In this document: positions 10,401-17,741 of the stretch, piece after piece
Numbering within the stretch: the first letter of the stretch is position 1
How the letters are laid out: the number at the start of each line of letters is the position of its first letter
Source of the DNA: CBDAPX01 sp965198725
GTDB taxonomy: Bacteria > Pseudomonadota > Alphaproteobacteria > Rhodobacterales > Rhodobacteraceae
Direction: 5' to 3'
Assembly: GCA_965198725.1 (NCBI GenBank)
Contig: CBDAPX010000001.1
Span: 124,001-188,000 of the forward strand
Length of the DNA stretch: 64,000 nt
Translations under genes and position numbers: made by a program
The notes under the pieces: model-generated
The model's database searches: none
Told to the model about the DNA's origin: nothing
What the model saw: the letters and a program-made list of their open reading frames with translations, nothing else

Positions 10401-10701
10401 TCATCGCGGCATCGCAAAAATACCCGAACGCTTTCAAATGATTGGCCCGGGCCGTCGGGTCATCGGGGATTTCGGCCATTGTCTTATTGACCAACCCATC
10501 CCGCAACGCATCCAGCATCGCCTGATATTCGCCCATGGCGTTGACGATGCTGTTTGGATCTTCGGGCCGGTTAAAGGCAACCGGGCCGGTCAATGGGATT
10601 GTGGTCAGATCAACCGGAGCTTTCGCGCGTGCCAACCGCTCTACCGGGAAAGACCCCATATACACGGGCCGGTTTTTATCGGAAAAAAATCGAACACCCA
10701 T
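7486..10701 (-). CDS. rdhA: Self-sufficient reductive dehalogenase: RdhA-like domains fused to an FMN/NAD(P)H/2Fe-2S reductase
   Basis: A 1071-residue fusion. Residues 1-550 contain two related cobalamin-binding-type units: about 155-270 and about 440-550 share the segments 'AKSH' (215-218, 495-498) and 'PYxGP' (247-251, 529-533), as in catabolic RdhA where the first copy is degenerate. Two 4Fe-4S motifs follow (C560, C563, C566, C570; and C596, C609, C612, C616). Residues 755-975 form a phthalate-dioxygenase-reductase-like module (RQYSMS at 804-809, GGGIGVTPM at 867-875), and the C-terminus holds a plant-type 2Fe-2S site (C1020, C1025, C1028, C1056). There is no Tat signal and no rdhB-like anchor, so the protein is cytosolic and catabolic rather than respiratory. 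The family removes halogen from aromatics such as bromoxynil or dibromo-hydroxybenzoate. An AAGGAG site lies 9 nt before the ATG. It is the last gene of the operon. The substrate is unknown. Confidence 0.85.
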   Translation of the reverse strand: MGVRFFSDKNRPVYMGSFPVERLARAKAPVDLTTIPLTGPVAFNRPEDPNSIVNAMGEYQAMLDALRDGLVNKTMAEIPDDPTARANHLKAFGYFCDAAMIGICRLPDAAILDTPIQNPDIARLANDLRTRQTKTLASGIDVIMAELKESMEAPPTTIGGHTHAIVFLYENPRTPRANEPGSDWIQNAQDQRGCLLSNETACVIANYIRLLGFDAKSHSGASTDVDLGRLAVAAGLAWFEEDDLVAPYIGPDFGLAAITCTMDLAPDLPLAPRSEQPKFKTEGPAWWLGAGFARSGLNGNPFDRRDFVDGPHPFEKLKRVDDPTTYIDEPRVARVPKRADMFARAQFGDMGKPLQENAKGGYYARKSAPSYAQRRALGAFVLLQDGPGADEAAKPTDAARNAANVKAASYWLGIDAVGVSRCPEWTWYSHDATGAPIDPPHDQAISMIVDQGYETMEGASGDDWISVAQSMRAYLRFSHLGGVIAKHIRNLGYPAKSHTVMDGEVLQPPLLLLSGLGEVSRIGEVILNPYLGPRLKSGVVTTTMPMTHDKPIDFGLQAFCEACNKCARECPSGAITAGPKLMFNGYEIWKSDSQKCATYRITTEGGAMCGRCMKTCPWNLEGIFSERPFRWAAMNIPSAAPALAKLDDMVCNGGLNDVKKWWWDIELYEDGGYKAARAPLNRRDLQKDLDLKYEDQTLAVYPAPLAPHPWPYPFPMDREAGIEAYQAMITAEEYKLRLECGETDHVHNYSLPGDAPVIRVEVAKVEQMTADVTKYEFRALDGSDLPEWTAGGHLDIVVVPEFLRQYSMSGDPADRSKYQIGVLREDEGRGGSKMLHRIFAEGRKIFISKPINHFHLVEDASKSFLMGGGIGVTPMIAFAHRLHALGKDFEFHYSASKQDNAGFLNDLPTFPWHDKVVYHFSDKGSRADLDTVLWGYQDGWHVYTCGPDRYMDGVIQAAERQGFPEDARHLEYFSVPEQPDYVNYDFTLKLAKSGREFVVPADKTATDILAENGVHVDVKCADGICGVCKCGLVSGEVEHRDFVLSKKQREDAIILCQSRAAEDGGVVEIDL

Positions 10702-10758
10702 GGTCTGGCTGGCTCCTTACTGGCGCGGGGTTGGGTAACGCGGGCTCAGGGTTTTATT

Positions 10759-12018
10759 TCAAGCCAACAAATCCTTGGCTGCAACCAGATAGTAGTTTCG
10801 GGCGGTTGCGTTGATTTCGGCGTCTGCGAGGGTTTTCATGGCTTGCGCCTTCAATTCTGTCGCAGCGTCCGTATGCGCGCCAACAGCCAGCAAACGATCC
10901 ACCAGTTCCAACGTCCATTGCGGGTCGTCCGCATCGCGTGCCGCGGCCAGTACCGCGTCAGCGCCGCCGGCCAATACGATGATGCGCGCGGCCTCATCCG
11001 CCGGAGAAAGACGCGCGAGGTTGGTCGGATTGCCATCGAACCAGCCCAATGTCCCACCAGCATAGGCCCGCACCGACCAGCTGACCTTGCCATAGAACTC
11101 GGTCAACCAAGGTTTTGCGGCCAGCTTTGGCGGTAATGAAATTTCATGTGCCAGATCATCCAGCGACCGACCCGCATTCAGCCCGTCCGCTGTGGCGCCA
11201 ATCACATGCCGGATCGCATCGCTATAGCTGAGCAAACGATCACGGATCGCCTCGGCCCCTACAACAGGGCGGGTATGGCCCAGCGCCATCACCTCGGCAT
11301 TCAGCTCGGCCAGTTGCTCTAACGTGTTCGCCCAGGCATTGAAGTCGCGATAGGACGAACCCCGGATCGGATAGAGGTTCGGAAACGAGTGATAAAAATT
11401 GTCACCGGGGATCAGAACTTTTTGGTCCGGCAACCAGACCGCGATGTGATCGGGCGTTTCGCCGGGCGCGGAGATAAGTTCAAGGGTGATCCCGTCAAAC
11501 GTGATCTCTGTCCGCGGCGCATCGATCAGGGTTTGCGGCGGGATATGCCCCTCTCCCATGCCCTTCATCGGGCGGTCCCCGGGGCCGCAACCAAGGTTCA
11601 CACGTTCATCGGGAAAGCTGAGCCCGATGCCAAACTGATGCCGGGTCCGGTTCATCATCGCCTTGTTCGGGCCTTTGGTCGCGCCCACAAGGTCCGAATT
11701 GAACTTGGCACTCGCGATAATTTCTGGCGCGCCGCCTTCGGCAAAAACGGTCGCACCGGAAATATGGTCGCGATGGCTGTGCGTATAGATGATCTTGGCC
11801 ACCGGTTTGTCGGTGATCTTTCGGAACTCTGCCAAAATGTTCTGGGCGGCTGTGGTGCTTTCGGTGGTATCGACAATGATCAACTGCGTGTCGCCGATGA
11901 TCATGTGCACATTGGACGCGGCAAATCCGACGGCGGTCCAGACTCCCGGCGAAACCTCGATGACGTCCTTGGCAAATTGCTCTGACTGCGCGACCAGTTC
12001 GGGATGTGCCATTGTCAT
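10759..12018 (-). CDS. Metallo-beta-lactamase-fold alkyl sulfatase-like hydrolase
   Basis: A 419-residue protein with the di-metal motif THSHRDH at 79-85, downstream metal ligands in ALGHTRP, and an alkyl-sulfatase-type dimerisation segment (TLGWFDGNPTNLARL), the hallmarks of the SdsA1/BDS1 type III sulfatases. It lacks a signal peptide and the C-terminal SCP2-like domain of the secreted enzymes, being about 200 residues shorter than SdsA1. That points to intracellular cleavage of a sulfate ester, or of another ester, after import. Its ATG overlaps the stop of the upstream sulfatase gene (ATGA), and the dehalogenase follows 57 bp later. The substrate is inferred only from context. Confidence 0.78.
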   Translation of the reverse strand: MTMAHPELVAQSEQFAKDVIEVSPGVWTAVGFAASNVHMIIGDTQLIIVDTTESTTAAQNILAEFRKITDKPVAKIIYTHSHRDHISGATVFAEGGAPEIIASAKFNSDLVGATKGPNKAMMNRTRHQFGIGLSFPDERVNLGCGPGDRPMKGMGEGHIPPQTLIDAPRTEITFDGITLELISAPGETPDHIAVWLPDQKVLIPGDNFYHSFPNLYPIRGSSYRDFNAWANTLEQLAELNAEVMALGHTRPVVGAEAIRDRLLSYSDAIRHVIGATADGLNAGRSLDDLAHEISLPPKLAAKPWLTEFYGKVSWSVRAYAGGTLGWFDGNPTNLARLSPADEAARIIVLAGGADAVLAAARDADDPQWTLELVDRLLAVGAHTDAATELKAQAMKTLADAEINATARNYYLVAAKDLLA

Positions 12019-13664
12019 GCCCTCCGCTGAGGAACGCTGATCCGGTATTTTTCGGTCAGTTCCTCGTCAATTTCTGTTCCGTCAAAGAGCCCGAGCACGA
12101 CCCCGCGACGACGCGAACGACCCCGCATGTTCAGGATATCCTGTTCCGATTTCGTGACGCGCTGTGCCAGACGCCTGCCCCACTGACCAAGACGGTCATA
12201 CATCAGGTCGATGATGTCTGCGTGATCGGGGCTGTCGCCCAGATCCGTCAACTCATCCGGGTCGTTTTCCATGTCGAACAGCATTGGACGAAACCCGCCC
12301 TCGGCATGCATGAATTTCCACCGCTTGTCCGCCACCATAAAGAGCCGGGCATCGCGCGGCGCAAGGCCAAGCTTTGCCGCCATTGGCGTTGGGGAATAGT
12401 CGAACTCACTGATCGCATAGGCGCGCCACATCTCGGGCGGCGTGCCGTGCAGGAATGGCATCAGCGATTTGCCTTCGAGGATATGATCGGGGACCTCGCC
12501 GCCGGCGTAGTCAACGAAAGTCGGCGCGAGGTCGATCTGTTCGACCAGCTCATCACAAACCGTGCCGCGTGTTGCGTCCGCTTCGGGCGACGGATCATAG
12601 ATGATCAGCGGCACCTTCACGGAACACTCGTGGAACAGGTCCTTTTCGCCCATCCAGTGATCGCCAAGGTAATCGCCATGGTCGGACGTGATCACGATCA
12701 TCGTGTCTTCCATGCGACCAGACTCTTCGAGATAGGCAAAGAGACGGCCCATCTGGTCGTCGCATTGCTTGATCAGCCCCATGTAGATCGGGATGACCTT
12801 TTCCCGTACATCTTCGCGGGAAAACGCCTGTCCGATGACATTGTTCATATAGGCTTCGAATACGGGATGCGGATCATCTTTTTCCGCCTCAGACCGGTTG
12901 GCGGCAGGCACGTGATTGTGCCCGAACATGTCATGATAGGGCGCCGGCACGACATAGGGCCAATGCGGCTTGATATAGCTGACATGGGCGCACCACGGGC
13001 CTTCGGCCTGCTCGATGAACTTGATTGCTTCGGTGGTCAGCCAGGGCGTCTCGCTGTCTTCTTCCGCGATGTTTGCGGGTTTGTCCGCGTTGGCCATGAA
13101 CCAGCCGGATGCAACATCCCCATCGCTTTCGCCCGAATTGGCAAAATCATGCCACGGGTTTTCGCCGCCATAGCCTTTGGATTTCAGGTATTCGTTATAA
13201 GGGCTGCGGCGCTCATCATAGAACCCGTCTGGCCCCTGTCCCCACAGCCCGTCATCGCGCACCCACACGTCGAAACCGCATTCCGACTGACGCGCTCCGA
13301 TCATGGTGTCGGGCGACAGGCCAAGCCGCGCCATGCCTTCAGCGTCGGCTTTCATATGAGTTTTACCCACTAACCAGCATCCCATGCCGAGCTTGCGCAG
13401 ATGATCGCCCATCGTGTGTTCGCCGACTCGCAAAGGAAAGCCGTTCCATTGCGCGCCATGGCTAGAGCTGTAGCGCCCGGTATAGGTGCTCATCCGCGAG
13501 GCACCGCAAATGGGGGACTGCACATAGGCGCGCGTAAACCGGACGCCTTTTTCCGCGATGCTGTCGATGTGAGGGGTGTGCAGATGCGGGTGTCCCGCGC
13601 AGCTCAGATAGTCAAAGCGCAGCTGATCAAACATGATGAAGAGGATGTTTTTCTTGCCCGCCAT
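12015..13664 (-). CDS. Type I sulfatase / phosphonate monoester hydrolase family protein
   Basis: A 549-residue alkaline-phosphatase-superfamily hydrolase. The N-terminal metal site starts at D13-Q14. The nucleophile region reads PICGASRMSTYTGR, giving C53 and R57; C53 would be converted to formylglycine. The third motif position is Ala (CxAxR) instead of the usual Pro (CxPxR). A second metal cluster is seen in ITSDHGDYLGDH. The length and C-terminal extension resemble the arylsulfatase/phosphonate monoester hydrolase group. No signal peptide, so cytoplasmic. It is translationally coupled to the alkyl-sulfatase-like gene. No sulfatase-modifying enzyme gene is visible in the window. Confidence 0.87.
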   Translation of the reverse strand: MAGKKNILFIMFDQLRFDYLSCAGHPHLHTPHIDSIAEKGVRFTRAYVQSPICGASRMSTYTGRYSSSHGAQWNGFPLRVGEHTMGDHLRKLGMGCWLVGKTHMKADAEGMARLGLSPDTMIGARQSECGFDVWVRDDGLWGQGPDGFYDERRSPYNEYLKSKGYGGENPWHDFANSGESDGDVASGWFMANADKPANIAEEDSETPWLTTEAIKFIEQAEGPWCAHVSYIKPHWPYVVPAPYHDMFGHNHVPAANRSEAEKDDPHPVFEAYMNNVIGQAFSREDVREKVIPIYMGLIKQCDDQMGRLFAYLEESGRMEDTMIVITSDHGDYLGDHWMGEKDLFHECSVKVPLIIYDPSPEADATRGTVCDELVEQIDLAPTFVDYAGGEVPDHILEGKSLMPFLHGTPPEMWRAYAISEFDYSPTPMAAKLGLAPRDARLFMVADKRWKFMHAEGGFRPMLFDMENDPDELTDLGDSPDHADIIDLMYDRLGQWGRRLAQRVTKSEQDILNMRGRSRRRGVVLGLFDGTEIDEELTEKYRISVPQRRA

Positions 13665-13689
13665 GACGTTCCCTTTGGTTTTGGAAGAT

Positions 13690-13711
13690 GGCCCCGACCG
13701 ATGCCGGGGCC
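13690..13711 (-). other. Intercistronic RNA hairpin
   Basis: A 7-bp perfect GC stem (GGCCCCG with CGGGGCC, 8-nt loop) lies between the TAXI binding-protein gene and the sulfatase gene. On the minus strand it is not followed by a T-run, so it is more likely an mRNA-stabilising or partial-termination hairpin that lets the binding protein be made in excess over the downstream enzymes than a full terminator. Confidence 0.5.
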
Positions 13712-13724
13712 ATTTTGTGCTAGA

Positions 13725-14744
13725 TCAGTTGGACAGAGCCAAAGAGCCGGACGGGATGTCCAGACCAATCTCTTCATAGTAGCGCTGTGCGCCCGGGTGC
13801 AGCGGCACGCCGCCTTCCTGAACGGCATACTGCAGTTGGATTTGCTCCAACCACGGTGCGTTCGGACGCATCTCTTCCACGCCTTCCCAGAAGGTTTTGG
13901 TGATGTAATAAACCGTATCGGCGCTCATATCTGCGCGGACGACAACGCCGACAACCGCACCGATTGTATAGACGTCATAGTCGTTGACCACGCTGTCGCC
14001 ATAGACCCCGGCAGGGATCACTTCGACGGTACGGCCCGGCAGAGCAGTCGGTTGCTTTTGCGCATCGCTTTGCGCCTCAAAGGTCGCCTTGTCAGGTCCC
14101 AAAAGACGAAGCTTGGACGTTGCGGCCAACTGTTCGACCTGCGGGAATGGGGCGATACCACCGTTGATATAGGCATCAACCTGGCGGTCCTGGAAGGCTT
14201 GGAATGCCGACGACCAAGAACCTTTGAAGTTCTCAAAGTCTTCGCCCGGTTTCATGCCGGTTTGCGCTTCGATCCACTGGCGTGATGTGTTCCATGCGCC
14301 GCCGCCCGGAGGGCCCAAAAAGACCTTTTTGCCGCGCAGATCTTCCAGCGTCTCGATCCCGTCATCGGCATAGGTGATCACGTGATAGCCGCCATATGGG
14401 AACCAGAACATCAGGTTCACGTTATTGGACAGCTCCGGCGCGCGCGACAGCTTTTGGTACATCGCCTTTTGGTTCTTCATCAGCGAGAACACAACCGGCG
14501 AGGTCATGACCATGTCGAGCTTGCCGTCAGCCATATCGACGATGTGTTTGGTCGCAGCGCCCGTGGCATCCACGGTGATCTCATGCGTGTCCTGTGCGCC
14601 GTTCACAATGGTAGCCATCGTGGACATGGTCAGGTAGGCCGATGTGCCTGGCGCGATGGTGGCCATCTTGACGTCATCCGCCGCCGCAGCGCCGCCGGCC
14701 AGAGCCAGAGCACCTGCTGCAATGAATTGAGTAAACTGTTTCAT
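13725..14744 (-). CDS. TAXI family TRAP transporter solute-binding protein
   Basis: A periplasmic binding protein of 339 residues with a signal peptide (about 1-22, ending AAAADD) and the TAXI-family fold; the segment VFLGPPGGGAWNTSR is the typical TAXI loop. It lies 24 bp downstream of the fused TRAP permease and has a GGAGG ribosome binding site, so it works with that permease as a sodium-coupled secondary importer. TAXI-TRAP ligands are usually carboxylates. Its place in an operon with sulfatases and a dehalogenase suggests an anionic aromatic, but the sequence does not show this. Confidence 0.93.
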   Translation of the reverse strand: MKQFTQFIAAGALALAGGAAAADDVKMATIAPGTSAYLTMSTMATIVNGAQDTHEITVDATGAATKHIVDMADGKLDMVMTSPVVFSLMKNQKAMYQKLSRAPELSNNVNLMFWFPYGGYHVITYADDGIETLEDLRGKKVFLGPPGGGAWNTSRQWIEAQTGMKPGEDFENFKGSWSSAFQAFQDRQVDAYINGGIAPFPQVEQLAATSKLRLLGPDKATFEAQSDAQKQPTALPGRTVEVIPAGVYGDSVVNDYDVYTIGAVVGVVVRADMSADTVYYITKTFWEGVEEMRPNAPWLEQIQLQYAVQEGGVPLHPGAQRYYEEIGLDIPSGSLALSN

Positions 14745-14768
14745 TCGGTCGTTTTCCTCCCTTGGAAA

Positions 14769-16598
14769 TTAAGCGTCTTGAGTTGTGCCATGCCCCGGCA
14801 TCATGCGGTGCATGGCGATAAGTGCGACGGCCAATACGGCGCCAATCGCGGAAATCGAAACGGTTGGAACGAGCACCAGAACCCCTGCGCCAATCCGCAA
14901 CGGCCATTCCCAAATGGCCATGTTGCGGACTTCGAAACGGCTGAGCCCGGTTGCGAACATCCAAGTGGCGATGGCAAAGGCACCGATGGCCCATGCCAAT
15001 CCGCCAATTGTGAAGCCTTCGATCAACAGAACGTCAGTGTGGAACACAAAGACGAACGGAATAATAAACCCTGCGATTGAGAGGCGCATGGCTTCCCACC
15101 CGGTTTCCATCGGTCGCGCGCCCGCAATCGGCGCAGCCGCAAACGCGGCGAGCGCCACGGGCGGTGTCACCACCGACAAGACCCCGAAATAGAGCATGAA
15201 CAAATGCGCCGCGATTGTCGGCAGTCCCAGCTGTTCCAGCGCAGGACCCATCACCAATGCCACGATCAGGTAGGCCGGCGCGGATGGCACGCCCATGCCC
15301 ATGACCAAGCAGCCCAACATAACCAAGATCAGGCTGAACATCAGGCTGGAACCAGACACAGACAGGATGCCTTGGGCAAATTTCAGCCCCACACCCGTCA
15401 TGTTGATCACACCGATGACAAAACCAATGGCCGCCACGATTACCATCAGCGTTGCGGCCGTTTTGCCCGCGTCCAACGCAGCCTGCCACCATGCCTTGGG
15501 CTTGCGGAATTCAGGGAACAGGACGAGGCACAACACGGTTGCTGTGCACAGGGCGTAAAAACCCGCATATTGCGCGGTCCGGCCTGATACCAAAAGGACG
15601 ATGATCACGATCAGCGGGATGAAGAAAGCAAGGCTTTGCAACCAATCCTTGCCCGTTACCGGATCAGGCTTTTCGGCCGTATCCGCCGTCAGGCCAACAC
15701 GCTTTGCCTCGACCAAAACAACCGTGAAAAGCGACGCGTAATAGAAGACCGCAGGCAAGGTGGCCGCCACAACGATCTGCAGATAGGGGATGCCGGTCAC
15801 ATCCGCCATAAGGAAGGCAACAACGCCCATCACCGGCGGCATGATTTGACCACCCGTACTGGCCGCAGCCTCAACCGCGCCTGCGAATTTTGGTTTGAAC
15901 CCTGCCCGTTTGATGATCGGAATGGTAAAGATACCGGTGGACACAACGTTGGCCACGGCAGCACCCGACATGGTGCCAAAAAGAGCCGATCCAACAATAG
16001 ATGCGTGCGCCGGTCCGCCGGTGAACCGCGCGGTTGCCGCAAAGGCAAGTTTCAACAGGATCGCCCCTGCCCCGGATGCTTGCAACACAGCCCCAAACGC
16101 AATGAAAACCAGAACAATGCGGCCGACAACCTCAACCGGTCGGCCGTACACACCATCGGTGGAGTACCACAGGTTTTCCGAGACCCGTCCCCAATCCTCG
16201 CCGGCGATCAGAACGACGTATAGCGCAAGAAACGCGTAGACCAGCAGCATTGGCAGACCAAAGCTGCGCCAAGTCACGTAACCAATGAGGGCAAAAGCCA
16301 CCCAGCCCAAGATCAATTGGTTTTGGGAGATATCGATGAAGAACTCTTCCTGCTCCAGCATAACGCCGAGCCAAATCCACGACACCCAGAGGAACACCGC
16401 CGCGATCCCGATATGAACCAATCGCCAGATGCCCTCGGCCGTGGTCAGAAGGATGACGGTCATCCCCAACGCCACGGTCAGACCAGAGTACCAAACGTTG
16501 TCAAAAACGCCGAACCCTGCGGTGTACACGGCCAACAAAGCCAATGCGGCCATCAACACATTGCTGATCAATGTGACAGCTTTGTCCAAGCCTGCCAT
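14769..16598 (-). CDS. TRAP transporter fused permease (4TM/12TM)
   Basis: A 609-residue membrane protein that joins the small DctQ-like and large DctM-like units, the normal form for TAXI systems. Many hydrophobic helices run throughout, with DctM-like signature segments such as TGGQIMPPVMGVVAFLMAD and GMGVPSAPAYLIVALVMGPA. I chose the ATG at 16598 because GGAGG sits 7 nt before it; an upstream ATG at 16655 has no such site and would intrude into the regulatory region. It is the first gene of the sulfatase/dehalogenase operon and is divergent from the IclR gene. Confidence 0.93.
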   Translation of the reverse strand: MAGLDKAVTLISNVLMAALALLAVYTAGFGVFDNVWYSGLTVALGMTVILLTTAEGIWRLVHIGIAAVFLWVSWIWLGVMLEQEEFFIDISQNQLILGWVAFALIGYVTWRSFGLPMLLVYAFLALYVVLIAGEDWGRVSENLWYSTDGVYGRPVEVVGRIVLVFIAFGAVLQASGAGAILLKLAFAATARFTGGPAHASIVGSALFGTMSGAAVANVVSTGIFTIPIIKRAGFKPKFAGAVEAAASTGGQIMPPVMGVVAFLMADVTGIPYLQIVVAATLPAVFYYASLFTVVLVEAKRVGLTADTAEKPDPVTGKDWLQSLAFFIPLIVIIVLLVSGRTAQYAGFYALCTATVLCLVLFPEFRKPKAWWQAALDAGKTAATLMVIVAAIGFVIGVINMTGVGLKFAQGILSVSGSSLMFSLILVMLGCLVMGMGVPSAPAYLIVALVMGPALEQLGLPTIAAHLFMLYFGVLSVVTPPVALAAFAAAPIAGARPMETGWEAMRLSIAGFIIPFVFVFHTDVLLIEGFTIGGLAWAIGAFAIATWMFATGLSRFEVRNMAIWEWPLRIGAGVLVLVPTVSISAIGAVLAVALIAMHRMMPGHGTTQDA

Positions 16599-16665
16599 GG
16601 CAATTCCTCCCACTTTGGAGCGAAGGTATGCGGAATCCCGCGCTGCGCAAAACACCCTTGTCGAT

Positions 16666-16684
16666 CGTGCCGCAGAATGGCACG
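16666..16684. promoter_or_regulatory. Candidate IclR operator in divergent promoter
   Basis: A perfect inverted repeat CGTGCC-N7-GGCACG ends 8 bp before the ATG of the IclR gene, inside the 94-bp region shared with the TRAP/sulfatase/dehalogenase operon. IclR proteins bind such dyads, usually next to or inside the divergent promoter. A second short dyad, GCGG-AATC-CCGC, lies at 16630-16641. Assignment to this regulator is by position only. Confidence 0.45.
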
Positions 16685-16692
16685 GTAGCCGT

Positions 16693-17496
16693 ATGGTTGC
16701 TCAGAACAGATCGCTTGACCGTGGCATTATGGTCCTCGAAGCTTTGGGACGCGAAGGCGGAATGACCCTCGCAGAATTGCATCGCAGCACAGAGTTGCCC
16801 AAATCAACCTTGCGCCGCCTGCTGGCAACATTGATGGAGCGGCGGATTGTACGGAAATCACTGGCCGATGACCGGTACCGGTCGACGGTGACGTTCCCCG
16901 GGCAACCCAAAAGCGGGCTGCCGCCGCATATGTCTGTTCTGGCCGACATCGCTTTGCCTGAAACGCTGCAACTGACCAACGACATTGGTTGGCCCTCGGA
17001 TATCCACATGCGCGACGGGTCAACGATGCGGATCGTGGAAAGCACCCGCTCGGTCAGTCCATTCACCCTGTATCGCGGCGTTATCAATCGTCGGCTGAAC
17101 CACTTTGGATCAGCTTCGGGTGTCGCCTGTTTGACAGCGATGCAAGACAGCGAGATCGCAGAGTTGGATCGGCTTACGGCGGGTGACGCGAAATGGGGTC
17201 TGGCGCGGTTTGGCATGACCTATGACAGTTTCATGCCAAAGCTCGAAGCTATCCGCAAGAAAGGCTATGGATTTCGGCTTGCCCAATACTTGGGTGAGAC
17301 GGTCTTAGATGATCAATTGAGTGCTATCGCCCTGCCCTTGCACCGCAACGGTGTTCCAATCGGCGCCTGCTCGATCCTTTTCTTGCGGGTGTTTGCGAAA
17401 GTTCCGGAGTTTGCCGAACGGCATCTAGAAGACCTGCGCAAAACTGCGGATCGCATCAACCGCAATATCGCCCAAGTGGACCCTCAGGTGTTTTGA
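16693..17496 (+). CDS. IclR family transcriptional regulator
   Basis: A 267-residue regulator. Residues about 5-65 form the winged helix-turn-helix (SLDRGIMVLEALGREGGMTL, then LPKSTLRRLLATL), and the remainder is the IclR effector-binding domain with the FGSASGVACLTAM loop. I placed the start at the ATG at 16693, just before the IclR N-terminal helix; the open frame continues upstream without homologous sequence. It is divergent from the TRAP/sulfatase/dehalogenase operon and therefore the likely controller of that operon. Its 3' end overlaps the 3' end of the convergent nrtS gene by 13 bp. Confidence 0.9.
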   Translation: MVAQNRSLDRGIMVLEALGREGGMTLAELHRSTELPKSTLRRLLATLMERRIVRKSLADDRYRSTVTFPGQPKSGLPPHMSVLADIALPETLQLTNDIGWPSDIHMRDGSTMRIVESTRSVSPFTLYRGVINRRLNHFGSASGVACLTAMQDSEIAELDRLTAGDAKWGLARFGMTYDSFMPKLEAIRKKGYGFRLAQYLGETVLDDQLSAIALPLHRNGVPIGACSILFLRVFAKVPEFAERHLEDLRKTADRINRNIAQVDPQVF

Positions 17497-17741
17497 TCAG
17501 GCAAGGTTTGCGCGCGTTCGCGCACCGCAAGAACCGAGGAATAGGTCGACACGCAATAGGGAACGCCGAAGGTCAATAAAACCTTCAACCAATCCGCAGC
17601 CGTCATGTTGAAAGAGATCAGCTTATCCCCGTGATTGATAACGGCCAGAACTGATCCAACAATCAAAGCGATCCGACCAGCCCGTCGACAGACGGACCGG
17701 TCTAGGGCAATGGCCCAAAACCCCATTTCGGACCGGCTCAT
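17484..17741 (-). CDS. nrtS: NrtS-like small membrane protein
   Basis: An 85-residue protein with two hydrophobic segments. The pattern ALIVGSVLAVINHGDKL, then LLTFGVPYCVSTYSSVLA, matches the small NrtS nitrate/nitrite transporter family, whose members hold an INxGD motif and a VPYxVSTY motif. It overlaps the SDR stop by ATGA, so it is translated from the same message as the aromatic-catabolic genes. Its role there is unclear: nitrate import, or transport of another small anion. The N-terminal 20 residues are basic. Confidence 0.7.
   Translation of the reverse strand: MSRSEMGFWAIALDRSVCRRAGRIALIVGSVLAVINHGDKLISFNMTAADWLKVLLTFGVPYCVSTYSSVLAVRERAQTLPDQNT

Noticed and set aside
9208..11136. A 642-codon open frame on the plus strand opposite the dehalogenase and sulfatase-like genes
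   Set aside because: It is a shadow of two well-supported genes on the minus strand; its product is low-complexity and Arg/Gly-rich with no domain.
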